A stretch of 64,000 nucleotides of DNA from Cryptomeria japonica (taxonomy: Eukaryota; Streptophyta; Pinopsida; Cupressales; Cupressaceae), in the NCBI RefSeq assembly GCF_030272615.1, contig NC_081408.1:619870476-619934475 (forward strand). Reading direction: 5' to 3'. Made by a program: the position numbers and the translations under genes. The stretch's first letter is position 1; the number at the start of each line of letters is the position of its first letter. Below are positions 1 through 10,634 of the stretch, one piece after another. The notes under the pieces are model-generated. The model saw only the letters and a program-made list of their open reading frames with translations. It was not told the origin of the DNA and did no database searches.

Positions 1-273
1 GTTGCCGATTTGACAAAAATGAAGACTAGGAAATATGTGTTCTGTTGCTTTGATCCTTCATACCGCTTGAGATCCTCGAACCACTTGGGGTCAACATACC
101 ACTTCAGACCAGTAAACACATTCTACAAAACACCGATAGTCAAAAGACTATAATGCATCATAGCAGTTGGGAACAATTGCCGATTGAGCATAACTCATAC
201 ATATAAAAGTGATCTCAATGCAAGTGTGTGTCCATCAATGACAATCACAACATAATCATCAAAAATGCCAATA
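1..273 (-). mobile_element. Copia-B type LTR, end fragment
   Basis: This stretch matches the end of the two LTRs of the complete Copia-B2 element in this window (about 21813-22090 and 28372-28655). The shared tracts include TTGACAAAATGAAGACTGG, the phrase CTTGAGATCCTCGAACC, and the block around GTGTGTCCATCAATGACAA. It finishes AATGCCAATA where the other copies finish AATGCCAACA, a single C-to-T change at the LTR terminus. The rest of the element would lie left of the window. It abuts the gag start of Copia-A1, so it is read as a minus-strand Copia-B element inserted into Copia-A1. Confidence 0.8.
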
Positions 274-278
274 GTAGA

Positions 279-536
279 TCAGTCTGATAATCCCATGATT
301 TGTTGATCAGACAAGGAGCTCAAAAGTGCTTCTCTTGCTTTGCAATCATTCTCTCGATCCTTACCCAATGTAGGTGGATTAGGTTGATTTGGTGTAGGAC
401 CAACATAGCCATTTTGTGTAACATTCCATATGTCTCTTCTAATGCAATTCAGATGTGTCTCCATTCTGATCTTCCATATACCATAGTTAGTTCCATCAAG
501 TTTTAGACTATCTTTCTTGAAAAAGTTAGTTGTCAT
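279..536 (-). pseudogene. Copia-A1 gag, N-terminal fragment
   Basis: The first 85 codons of a Ty1/copia Gag. The N-terminal LDGTNYGIWKIRMETHL block (about residues 13-29) is the hallmark of the copia gag/DUF4219-UBN2 region, and the frame ends at SDQQIMGLSD, where related copies here (Copia-A2, Copia-D) continue with a conserved KSSAK-MWDKL block. The ATG (534-536) lies about 45 bp downstream, in sense direction, of the primer-binding site, which supports this start. The frame is cut by the inserted Copia-B LTR at 273/274. Everything downstream (protease, integrase, RT) is outside the window or lost, so this copy cannot make a functional Gag. Confidence 0.85.
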
Positions 537-577
537 AGAGTCTCCTCAAGTTCTTAAACTTCTACAAAAAGAGAACT

Positions 578-593
578 TAGCTCTGATACCAAT
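578..593 (-). other. Primer-binding site of Copia-A1
   Basis: Read on the minus strand, ATTGGTATCAGAGCT follows the LTR end directly. It is complementary to the 3' end of initiator-methionine tRNA, the usual primer of plant copia elements. It fixes the LTR boundary at 594 and the minus-strand orientation. Confidence 0.9.
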
Positions 594-738
594 TGTTAGG
601 ACCCAGAGGCAACTAAGAGGGGGGGTGAATTAGTTGTCTAATAATTTCAACCCATATATAACTTAATCAAACTTGATACATAATACTAGTAAACCAAACT
701 TAGTGTCGGTTAACAGATTAACAGTTAATATTAATACT

Positions 739-2378
739 TGTGTAGGGGAAAAAGCGAGACTAGGTTAACATGCCCTAATCCTACCTTTTGACACACATTA
801 CCGAATACGAAAGAGCCTAGAGGTATCACACAATTGGCTACTTCTTTTTGTGAAAGAGAGAGCCATGGGCTACCTATTAGGATTTCTATTCCTTTGTTGA
901 AATTGAAAGATAAAATGATACAAGTTCAAGTCCTAATCCCAAAATGCATGTATGAACTAATAACAAGATTGCAGAATTGAGATTAAACAATGAACAACTG
1001 TAAACACAAGGATAAAACAAGAATGCAGATGCATACCCGGAGTCAAAATCTGATTGAAAATGTTTGGGACGGGGGTGCGGGCGCCACTGTCCTGATACTG
1101 TGCCAGAAACTGCACCTGAAACTGCTGTCTTGCACTCTGGAAACTGTCGAAAATGTTGTCTGTCAGGAGGACCAGGGTGCCTAGCACCTCTGTCCCAGGG
1201 ACCAGGGCACCCAGCGCCCCTATCCTAGCAGGACCAGGGTGCCCCACGCCCCTGTCCAGGTCTGTGGAGTGCTGTCTCGACCTGCTTTTCCTGGATCTAT
1301 AACCTGCGGCGTCGTCCGAGTCCCAAAACCTGCACTTATATCTGAAAAGGGTGTGGGTGGCTATATAGGGTTTTGCCTTAGTCAAACCCCCACTTCGGTG
1401 ATTTCCACCTCCACGAATAGCCAAGTTGTATTGTAAAATGTATTGTGTGTGCAGACCTTGTGTGTGTGCAAGATCCTAAAATGCAAGCAAGCAAACTAGA
1501 GCAACCTAGAAAGTAAACCCTAATTGCTTGTAAATGATAATGTAAATGCTCTAAATCAAGATGCAAATTGATCTAAAGCATGAATAAAGGATATATTGAA
1601 GCTTATGCAAAGACATGAAAACAACATGAAATCATACCCAACCCCCAAGGGAGGGGTACAAGCCAATCCTCAGTCGGTAATCTCCTATTGTTCTTCAATG
1701 TCTTCCAAGCCCTAAATGGATGAATGAAATTGATAAATGCTTGATAGAGGGATGTTGAATGTTGTTGAAGTCTTCAAAGATCTGCTCTTTCGCTGCATAT
1801 GAGGTTCCTGAAAACAAAAATCGGATCTCTTCAAATGAAGAAAGAGAGCTCTTATGTATGAAACCCTAGGTCATAATTTCGTCTTTTGGCTGACCTAGAG
1901 ATTGAATTTCCCGCCAATTTCTTAGGGTTAAGCTTTATTTTATGGTTGGATTGTGCTCCTAAAATTTCGAGAAAAATGTCCGGGACCATGTGCACTCCGG
2001 GCGCCACGGTCCTGACAACTTTTCACCAAATTTTTAGGGCCGTTGGATATGATGATTTTAGAGAGAATCCCGAAGTTATAGGTGATTTCGAGATGTTTTG
2101 ACCCCCGAAACCAAGCCCCCAAGTTCAAAATAGGACTTAATTAGGGTTTTTGATTGAATGATGTATTGGAGGAATAAAATGAAAAGGGCACACTTTAATG
2201 AAAGGGCCCAACTTTATGATGTAGAGGATGATGAAATAGGACCTTAGACCTAATTAATTTGATTAATTAAGTGCTAAAGGAGAAATGCAATGCAAAATGT
2301 AAAATGCACCAAGGCGGGTGCTAAACTAGGTGTGAAATTGTACCACCCTAGCAAGTGCGTACAATTTACGATGCTACA
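739..2378 (-). repeat. Tat1 3' LTR
   Basis: 1640 bp. In sense direction it begins TGTAGCATCG and ends CCCCTACACA, giving the canonical TG...CA ends. It pairs with 11832-13477. The main difference is an indel near 1260/12352 (about 20 bp more in the other copy). It contains a GC-rich tandem block and a second GC-rich box near 1979-2014. Confidence 0.93.
1168..1260. repeat. GC-rich tandem repeat inside the Tat1 LTR
   Basis: Three degenerate copies of a unit of about 30 bp, each beginning GGACCAGGG and containing GCC...GCCCCTGTCC. The same block is present in the other LTR at about 12264-12353. Each unit is a loose dyad (GGAC...GTCC). The composition is far more GC-rich than the surrounding LTR. 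Further single boxes occur near 1071-1092 and 1979-2014. Confidence 0.8.
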
Positions 2379-2393
2379 TTTAGCCCCCACTTT
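2379..2393 (-). other. Polypurine tract of Tat1
   Basis: On the minus strand AAAGTGGGGGCTAAA directly precedes the 3' LTR (TGTAGCATCG). This is the expected plus-strand primer of reverse transcription and fixes the LTR edge at 2378. Confidence 0.85.
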
Positions 2394-2959
2394 AGTGGTC
2401 ATATGAGTACTACATGCATATGCAAGCTAAAGTACAGAAAAGTAAACATTATTTGAAAAAGGATATATCCATAAGTTGTCGGACGAAGCCCCCAGCGGTA
2501 TCTGTAGTACACAATTAGGAACCGCACCCTACAAAACACATGTTAGATCACAAAATCACCTAATGCTTCTAAGGAAAGTGATGAAATTTGTGAGTAGCTA
2601 TATGCCCCCCCCTGTTTCGACTTGCTTATTAGGGAGGTGAAACAGGGTAGCATGTTTACTTATGACAAATTGTGTAAGAGAGTATTGATGAGGGATGTTC
2701 ACTAAATAGGCTTCATCAAAAAAAATTTTGGAACATCCCGAGAGTAGGGGAATGAAAATATGACTCCTACGCAACAAACAGTTTGAAAATCACATCTCCC
2801 AAACTCAAGTTATGATGAAGTGAATGATAGAGGAAAATTAGGGTTTTGAAAGTAAAGGTAAAGGAATGAAAGTATATACCTTGAAAGTGACACTTGCATT
2901 TGTCACTTTGTTGATTTCTGAATACTGTTCATTGCAGCGGAGCCTACATAGCCATCATC
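2394..2959. other. Spacer between Tat1 3' LTR and antisense gene
   Basis: No coding frame is supported here. A perfect 9-bp inverted repeat, CCCTGTTTC (2610-2618) and GAAACAGGG (2639-2647), could form a small stem-loop. As the upstream flank of the plus-strand gene starting at 2960, this stretch would be where its promoter lies, but I cannot identify a TATA box with confidence. Confidence 0.4.
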
Positions 2960-3131
2960 ATGCCTTCACGACAATTGGAGCGTCCCACGAGGATTGAGAT
3001 CCTGCGCTAGGCCGTGATCGATGATGAGCCACTGGACGAGGTGAGTTGACTGAACATTGACTTTTGATTTTCTGCATTTGACTTTCTGTGATCATTTGCG
3101 GGCCTTGGAATCTGACCCTGCGTCCCACCCA

Positions 3132-3242
3132 GGGCACCATGGTCCCTGTGGGGTGCCATGGTCCCTTCAGGGTGCCATGGTCCCTATGGGGCGCCATGGT
3201 CCCTTCAGGGCGCCATGGTCCCTGACAGGGCACCATGGTTCC
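3132..3242. repeat. 19-bp GC-rich tandem repeat in the intron of the antisense gene
   Basis: About six tandem copies of a 19-20-bp unit, GGGCGCCATGGTCCCTTCA with variants GGGTGCC and GGGCACC. The core CCATGG is palindromic. The core GGGCGCCAYGGTCC also occurs in the Tat1 LTRs (near 2000-2013 and 13098-13111). The open plus and minus frames across this block result from repeat composition, not from real genes. Confidence 0.88.
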
Positions 3243-5233
3243 AATCAAGACTTGGCGAGAGATATCAGGGTTAGCATACGATGTTCGACAGTTTGCATGA
3301 ATGATTTTGATGATTGAGTACTGATTATAGTTATGTTTTTGTGTTGCAAGGTCTCCCATACATGAGAGAGCATATAGCGGGACAGATTCTTCGCAGTTTG
3401 CGAGATCAAATTCCCCGGCTGACTCAGGCAGAGAGAGACACATTGTCGATCGTGGGTTTATGGTATGCGATCCTCATGCCAGCCATTCGGTTCCATCCTA
3501 TGATGCTGATGGCACTGATGGAGCGATGGGATCCTGACACATGCACATTCCATCTCCCAGTAGGAGAGCTGACGGTTACACTTGAGGATGTGTACCGCAT
3601 ACTTCGTCTTCCTATCAGAGGAGCTACTGTGACATACGTGACCGATCGGTCTACAGAGGACCATCAGAGGGAGCAGGTATATTGCATAGGGAGAGTCATG
3701 CCGAGCGAGACGAGAGGTTGCATCATGGTCAGCTAGCTCTTACATCCTACAGGAGAGGTGCCCCTTATGAAACGTCTTATGATCGCCATCATAGCACTAG
3801 CCGTCTACCCTAATGGGCGAGGTACGCACATGCATGGGGGTCTCACATGGTGCATCAGAGCTATGGAGAGACACAGGAGAGTATATGCTTGGGGTCAGAG
3901 TATGCTTGCACATCTCTATCACGACCTTGAGGAGTATGTGTTTGGACAGGGTTGCAGCTTGATGACATGCACACTTCTGCAGGTGTGGATATTTGAGCAC
4001 TTCACATGCACCAGGGCTATCAGCTTTCTGATGAGTACAGCTAGCGAGCGACCTAGGGTGTTTGCTTATCCACTTACCAGCAAGTGGAGATTTGGAGATC
4101 TGCTATATTGGAGAGTGATTTTTGATAGATTGACAGCCGAGGTGACTGTATGGAGACCCTATCTGCGGATGCACAGATGGGATGGGATGGAGAGACAGTT
4201 AGCATGCCTACAGAGGAACTGCCTACTGTGGGGATGATATTCACATATCATAGTCCCATTCTACTTTGATTGAGTACGGAGGCAGTTTGGGCTAGAGCAG
4301 TGCGTTCCAGCCAATGTACCCATCTATACTCGACACTCACGAGTCCTTCCCAGACCTAGAGCAGTAGCGAGACCGACGATAGATAACATCGAGACTACAG
4401 ATATAGAGGGATCCGACCAGGATGTGGTTACTAATTACTTTGCAGAGCCTGGAGCATAGCGCAGGTATGTCTCATGGTTTATGAGATGATACCCAGGGCC
4501 TATCTTTCCACCAGATCACCCGATAGGCCATCCAGGCCCATGGAGACATGGAGACCGAGATGAGGACCAGGGATCCAGGTCGGAGGAGCCAGAGGAGGGA
4601 GAGGGTCATGAGGAGGCAGGAGATCCTGATCCACCCACAGGAGATCAGCCTAGTGCCGAGGAGGAGGAGGAGAGAGAGGAGGATGACATAGATAGGGATG
4701 AGGAGAACGAGGATGCAGGTGAGGATGCGGACGAGGATGAGGATGAGGATGATGAGGAGGAGGAGGATAGAGATGATGAGGAGGGGTCAGATGCAGCTCC
4801 CCACCATTGAGGAGATGATACCACATCCCTAGATCCTCCTCTTATTCCCCAAAAGGGGGAACATGAGGTGATACGGAGACCTATTTCTAGTACAGGTCAG
4901 CCTACACCCATCGTGCATAGATTATTTGAGCATGGGGAGCCTAGTAGTTCCCAGTCATAGATGCTACCATATCATGATCCCTACTGGCGTGAGGGCGATC
5001 TAGGTATAGTAGGTTTATATTGATTGATTAATGTTTTGATGATATAGAATGGTACTAATACAAAAATCTGTTCAACTGCTACAGCTAATGTGCAGGAGTG
5101 GCATTCCTTAATTCAGCAAGCAGTGACAGACATTTCCACGATGGCACAGATCCCTAGTTCCTCACAGATTGCTTATAGGCCTCAGGGGAACGCGGGTCGG
5201 CATGAGGACTTGTTTTCCCCATTTCGAGTATAG

Positions 5234-5485
5234 GTGGACATATGGAGGGAGAGAGAGAGAGTTCTATCAGAGAACCTTCAGCAGGCACAGCGAGATCTAG
5301 CAGCAGCTCAGGCTGAGGCTACCTCCTATCGTGTGATCCTTATGGATAGGGATCGTAGGAGTTCCTCTCGGAGTCACTCGCGGTCTATATCACGCTACAC
5401 ACCTATGGGTCCACCTGCACGGCCAGATCAGGAGGGAGCATCTAGTCGTCACTCTCCAGCCACCAGCCCTAGGGATAGGAGATGA
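5234..5485 (+). pseudogene. Last exon part of the antisense gene: coiled coil plus SR-rich tail
   Basis: The frame is open from about 5048 to 5485 apart from one TAG at 5231, so it is one exon reading through from TMAQIPSSSQIAYRP. The part after the TAG starts with VDIWRERERVLSENLQQAQR, a heptad-like coiled coil of about 40 residues, and continues into DRDRRSSSRSHSRSISRY, an arginine-serine stretch, ending at TGA 5483-5485. It shares the phase of the PMD core upstream, which supports it being the C-terminal exon of the same gene. Function unknown. Confidence 0.6.
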
Positions 5486-5538
5486 TTGTAGGATAGGTCA
5501 CATTTTGGAAGTACAGTGACCTATATTTTTATACGATC

Positions 5539-5541
<3 letters not shown>

Positions 5542-5586
<45 letters not shown>
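5542..5586. repeat. (AT)n microsatellite
   Basis: An uninterrupted run of alternating TA of about 45 bp just downstream of the antisense gene. Confidence 0.95.
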
Positions 5587-5589
<3 letters not shown>

Positions 5590-6116
5590 GCTTCTCTTTT
5601 GTCTCAAATGTGTTATCTTTAATGCTTAAAACAATGTATATTTTGCTTTGATTAAATCTAATACATTTGGTAGGTGTACATGTATGTTCAGGATTTAATT
5701 TCCATGTGATTGATTTCTCAATGCTCCATGATTAAATTGATACATGTGTGACTTAATTAAAATATTTAATCAAGTACTACATTGATGATAGAGAAGAAAT
5801 ATGCATTAAGTCTAAGAATCATATAACCAATGTGATTTATTTTTAATCTTAAACACAACATGATACAATTCCACTTAACACATAAAGACATTGTATAATA
5901 TGCTAGCATAATGGAAATGTAAATCTTTTGCAATTTACATAAATGAATTCAAGACAAACTATAAAGTGAAGAAACAGGCTTGTCTAGAACGAAGCAATAT
6001 AGATTAAACACAATATCATTTAATTCTATTTGCTCTAATCAGGATATACTAACATATTACCCAATTTTGAAGAACTAAAAAGAAAAAAGATGAAATGAAA
6101 GGTAGGGAATGATGAA
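5587..6116. other. AT-rich spacer between antisense gene and Tat1 integrase
   Basis: No coding frame, repeat or RNA gene is recognisable. It lies between the convergent 3' ends of the antisense gene and pol. Confidence 0.5.
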
Positions 6117-7250
6117 TTAAGCATAGTATCTACGCAAGTGCATAGCATTTATAGGTTCTTTAAGAGGCGTACCGTCTACATCTGCTATTTTGTAAGCACC
6201 TGATCCATAATCTTCAATAACGATATATGGCCCAAGCCAATTAGGACTAAATTTTCCCTTTTCTGCAGGTAAGGCATTCACATTGTGCTGATTCTCATAG
6301 AGGACTAAGTCACCTACTGAGAAGGAACGTTGAATAACCTTATCATTATAGCTTCATTGTAGAGTTTTGTGATACGCTTGAATATGCTCAAGAGCGTTTA
6401 TATGTTGTTCATCAAGCATCTCAAGCTGTTGAAGTTGTTGTTCTCTATAAGAGTCATCATCTACTATACCTTTGAGAGAAACCCTAAGTGATGGAATCCC
6501 TAACTCTAAAGGCATAATAGCATCAGCACCATAAACAAGATTATAAGGAGTAGTTCCTATAGCAATTCGTACACTCATTCAGTAGGCCCAAAGAGCATAG
6601 ATTAGCTGATTACTCCAATCCTTACCATGCTTATTCACGGTTTTGTGAAGAATTTGTTCAATTATCTTATTGGATGATTCGGCTTGACCATTTGATTAAG
6701 GATAGTATGGTGTAGAAAATTGATGTTTGATATGATACTTCTCGAGGATTTTCTTCACATCCTTGTTCTTAAATGATGTCCCATTATCTGAGATTATAAT
6801 GGAAGGTATCGCGAATCGAGAAATGGTGTTTTCTAGAAGAAATTGACAAATCACTTCAGCAGTAGTAGAGCGAAGGGGAATAGCTTCTACCCACTTCGTA
6901 AAGTAATCTGTTGTAGTTATAATGAAGGTGTGTCCTTGAGATGAAGGAGGAGAGATTTTACCAATGAGATCCAAACCCCATGCGGAGAAAGGCCAAGAAG
7001 CTACTTGAGAACGAAGTTCTTGGGCAGGAGCATGAATCAGATTATTGTGTTGTTGACATTGATGACATTTCTTAACAAATGAAAAAGAATCCTTCTGCAT
7101 AGTTTGCCAATAGTATCCCATACGAAGCAATCTTTGAACCAAGGATTTGCCTCCGAAATGCCCCCCACAGGCACCTGAATGTGCCTCTTCAAGAGCAACG
7201 GGGATTTTTGATTTGTTAAGACATTGAAGGAGAAGACCATCATAACCCCT
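6117..7250 (-). pseudogene. Tat1 integrase
   Basis: C-terminal part of the Tat1 polyprotein. In sense order it shows the zinc-binding HHCC region ending FVKKCHQCQQHNNLIHAP, the catalytic core with LDLIGKI (first Asp), IISDNGTSFKNKD (second Asp) and SNGQAESSNK (Glu), and the C-terminal GKFSPNWLGPYIV segment ending RRYYA and a stop at 6117-6119. Integrase would insert the cDNA in the nucleus. The D,D,E residues are present, but the frame has stops after ILSNVLY, just before SNGQAE, before MSVRIAIG and after the KTLQ tail. Each can be explained by one C-to-T transition on one of the strands. Confidence 0.9.
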
Positions 7251-9026
7251 TCAGTAAAGGACATTAGAAAGAATGATATATCTAGCAGACAGCTTGCGGA
7301 TTCTAGCCATAGTGTTCCTATTGGCGGAATCAGGAAAGGCACCATCAGTCAAATATCTTACAATATGTGAATACCATTCATCTGAGTCTATAAAGTCACA
7401 ACATGTTACCAAGCTAGAATCATCTACGATAGCTGGAGAAATAAGGTTGTGAATAACAAATTTAAGATCAACCACAGGGTCCTCTAAAGATACAAGAGAA
7501 GCCACACATGCCATTGTGTCCGCATGTCGATTATCTTTTCGAGGAACAGGTTCCATGGTATAAGAATCAAATTTTTGTAATAAAGAGATAGAAAGGTCTT
7601 TATATTGTGATAATTTGTCTTGTTTTGCTTGATACAATCGTGTTACTTGTCTTATAATCAATTGAGAATCTCCATAAATAAGTATGTGTTTTATATTTAG
7701 AGCTAAGGCTGCTTTTATTCCCGCTATAAGAGCCTCATACTCAGCAATGTTATTGGTACACAGGAAATTTAGATGATAGGATAAGGGAATGGATTTCCTT
7801 GTAGGAGAAATCAGAACAACACCTGCCCCCGATCCCGTACGACACTTAGAACCATCAAAGTATAATTCCCAAGTTTCATCTTTTTGTATAGAAAAAATGA
7901 AGTCATCGGGGAAAGACTCAGAATTAGGGAAGGAGAAAGGTGAAGGGGCCTCAACTAAGTGGTCAGTCAATGCTTGCCCTTTAATTGCTTTTTGTGAAAC
8001 AAATTTAAGGTCAAATTCAGTGAACATCATAACCCACTTAGCTAGGCGTCCTGATAAATCAGTTTTAGAGAAAAGATGCTTCAAAGGATCAAACTTTACC
8101 ATGACGTGGACTTCTGAATTTAAAAGATAATGTCTCAATTTCTGAGTCGCAAACACCAAGGCCAAGCATTGTCTTTCTATCACAGAATATCGGGTCTCAT
8201 AATCAAGTAAGGTACGACTTATGTAATAAACCGGACATTCCTTACCATCTTTATCATGTTGTGCCAACAATGTTGTGAGAGCATGAGAGGAAGCAGCTGT
8301 ATACAGAAGGAAGGGTTTAGAAGGTTCGACAGGTTGAAGAATAGGAGGACTAGCCAAATACACTTTTAAATCTTCAAATGCTTGCTGACAATCTTCATTC
8401 CATTGAAAAGTGATATTCTTTTTGAGAAGTTGAGTAAAAGGAAAGGTACGATCCGCAAGTTGAGATACAAACCTACGAATAGCTTGAATCTTTCCTTGTA
8501 AGATTTTAAGTTGAGACACATTTCTAGGAGGTGGCATGTTGACAATAGCATCTATTTTCTTAGTGTCCACCTCAATCCCATGATGCGAAACTATGAACCC
8601 TAATAGTTTTCCACTATCCACACCAAAAACACATTTTCGGGGATTCAAGCGCATGTGATATTTACAAACTCTTTCAAAGATTTGACGAAGGATTTTAATA
8701 TGATCTATGCGAAGAATGGATTTGGCTAAAATATCATCAACATAATCCTCTAAAATCTTATGCATATAATCATGAAAGATAAGGGTCATCGCTCGTTGAT
8801 AAGTTGCACCGGCATTTTTAAGTCCAAAAGGCATCATTATCCAACAAAACATACCCCAAGGAGTGGTGAAAGTGGTTTTGAATTGATCTTGAGGGTTAAT
8901 GAAAATTTGATTGTATCCTGAAAAACCATCCATGAAGGATAACAAGGCATGTCCTGCCGTAGAATCAACTATCAAGTCAATGTTTGGAAGAGGGAAATCA
9001 TCTTTTAAAGAAGCCCTATTTAAATC
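7251..9026 (-). pseudogene. Tat1 reverse transcriptase, RNase H and second RNase H
   Basis: A long open segment (574 codons from 8975). RT blocks include FMDGFSGYNQI, MPFGLKNAGATYQRAM and the catalytic YVDDILAKS. Next comes the palm-connection and RNase H region (LLYTAASSHALTTLLAQHD; CPVYYISRTLLDYETRYS), then a second RNase H beginning WELYFDGSKCRTGSGAGVVL with the NNIAEYEAL motif. The two RNase H domains in one Pol place it in the Tat/Ogre group. The only separation from the upstream frame is one TGA at about 9027 between MCTDF and DLNRA. The active-site motif is intact. Confidence 0.92.
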
Positions 9027-10604
9027 TCAAAAATCGGTACACATTATTATTTTATTATCTGGTTTAGCCACAGCGACAATATTTGAAATCCATGGGGAAT
9101 AGTCAATAGGGCGGATAAATCCAGCCTCCAATAACTTTTCAATCTCAGCCTTAACAAGTAGAGCCACCTTAGGATTCATTTTTTGAATCTTTTGTTTCAT
9201 GGGCTTAGCATCGGGAACTAAGACAATATTATGAGTGACAATCTTAGGATCTATACCAGGCATGTCAGAGTATGTCCAAGCAAAGATCTTAGGGAATTCG
9301 TGCAATAAATCTTCATATTGTTTTTGTTCCTCTTCATCCAAACATCTTCCAATTTTAATGACTTTTTCTTTATTGCAAGGATCCATCTTAACATCAGTGG
9401 TGTCACTTATAAGAAGATTACTTTGTTGAGGAGTATCCTTTAACTGAGGGAATTCTTTCACAATCTCATCATTATCGATCTCTTTTCCAAAATAGGCTTT
9501 AGTGTTCAAACAATAAGGAAGTCCCCTATTGTGATGATAACGAGGAAGAGTGTCATAGGCTCCCAAGAATTTAGCTAAAGCATCATTGGTAGGGAAGACA
9601 TCCAAAGCATAGGCACACGAAGGATCCCCATCAATATACTTGGGGTGTTGCATTGATAGAGATGTAGAAATAGCATTAACACTAATGCATGGTCTTTTAG
9701 AAGCTTTAGTGCATTTGCAGGGATTATAGCCAAGTCCAAAGGCATAATTGTGAAAATTATTCTCTAGAGGAACCTTTATCCCTTGTTCATGAGCGCCACA
9801 ACCATTTCCATGATACCCATGCTCAGCAAAAATGCGAAAACCACGACCATAACGATCAGCCATTTCAGAAAGAGAAGGTGGTTTTTCATAAGACAAAGAA
9901 TCAAACTCTTCAAAATTAGAGGTGTGAGGAGAAGAAGTTTGAGAAGCGACCACAAAATTATTACTCATAGGTTCAGGTAAGATTGACTGATTTTTAGCTT
10001 CTTCCTTCTTTTCAACTTTAAGCTCTCTAGAAGGAACCTTATATTCACCTACAAATGTGAGATTGAAATCAAGAGATCCCCAATCGTCTTCTGCGAGAAC
10101 CTTCTCAGGATCAAAATTCTTCTTATGTGTAGATTCAAGTCGAGAAGAATCTTCTTCAGGAGCTCCAGACTCATCCAAAAAAATTTGATCATCAAAGAGC
10201 GAGGATTCATTGATAGGTATCTTGTTTAAAGAGTCATCACTAGACGAGGATGGCTTAGAAGAACCCCCTTTGGAAGTAGATGTTTGTAGACAAGCTTGGA
10301 AATTAGTATCACCTATCAAGGTATATGTCTTATTGTTATAAATAAATTTAACTTGTCTATGCAATGTAGAGGGGACAGCTTGCATACTGTGAATCCAAGG
10401 TCTCCCTAATAACAAGTTGTATGTTAAATTTCCCAACATAACATGGATAGGAGTAGGCAAAGTAAAAGGTCCCACTATGAGAGGTAAGGTGATAATACCT
10501 AATGAAGTCTTAGCCACATTGTCAAAGCCTCGAATGGGACGAGAGTCAGGCTCAATGAGGGATGTATCCACATTCATTTTATGCAATAGATTAGTGCTAC
10601 ACAC
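9027..10604 (-). pseudogene. Tat1 protease, spacer and RT N-terminus
   Basis: Begins just after the protease active-site segment (TLVDNGSGLNVC spans the stop near 10635) and continues through the protease C-terminal block LLLGRPWIHSM. A long serine/acid-rich spacer follows, then the region shared with Tat2 (YADMPG-like block; here YSDMPGIDPKIVTHNIVL), leading into RT motif 1 (LLEAGFIRPIDYSPWISNIV). The aspartic protease would cleave Gag-Pol in the particle. The spacer between protease and RT is about 300 residues and poorly conserved, as in Tat2. Confidence 0.88.
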
Positions 10605-10634
10605 ATTAAGGCCAGAGCCATTATCTACTAGTGT

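Larger units (their letters stand above)
2960..5485 (+). pseudogene. Antisense plant-mobile-domain (PMD/MAIN-like) gene carried by Tat1
   Basis: Runs opposite to the retrotransposon's own genes. A short first exon (ATG at 2960, about 27 codons, one stop) ends at a GTGAGT donor at 3041. After a roughly 310-bp intron with acceptor TTGCAAG near 3350, one frame continues to about 4810. The core (about 3353-4237) has recognisable PMD blocks: HLPVGELTVTLEDVYRILRL, then LAHLYHDLEEYVFG, LQVWIFEHF, AYPLTSKWRFGD and DRLTAEVTVWRPY. The frame carries stops at 3734 (TAG), 4235 (TGA), near 4273 and 4457, then a very acidic Glu/Asp tail (about 4560-4800). A further exon-like part follows after about 5047. 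PMD proteins include the host factors MAIN and MAIL1; transposon-borne copies are known. The function of the element-borne form is not established. Exon joints are tentative because phases do not match cleanly. Confidence 0.75.

Noticed and set aside
957-1566. Open frames on both strands inside the Tat1 LTR
   Set aside because: They lie in noncoding LTR sequence. The GC-rich repeat depletes stops. The matching frame in the other LTR (12218-12529) is only a copy.
1886-2101. Small plus-strand frame in the LTR as a possible peptide gene
   Set aside because: No conservation beyond LTR identity, no recognisable domain, and the other LTR copy is interrupted differently.
2610-2647. Stem-loop CCCTGTTTC/GAAACAGGG as a terminator or microRNA precursor
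   Set aside because: A 9-bp stem is too short, and nothing nearby supports a function. Noted only as a structure.
3057-3443. Pro/Gly/His-rich frames on both strands over the 19-bp repeat
   Set aside because: Repeat-driven; they fall in the predicted intron of the antisense gene and have no recognisable domain.
2960-4810. Reading the PMD gene as a host MAIN/MAIL gene
   Set aside because: It lies entirely within Tat1, between pol and the 3' LTR, inside one target-site duplication, so it travelled with the element.
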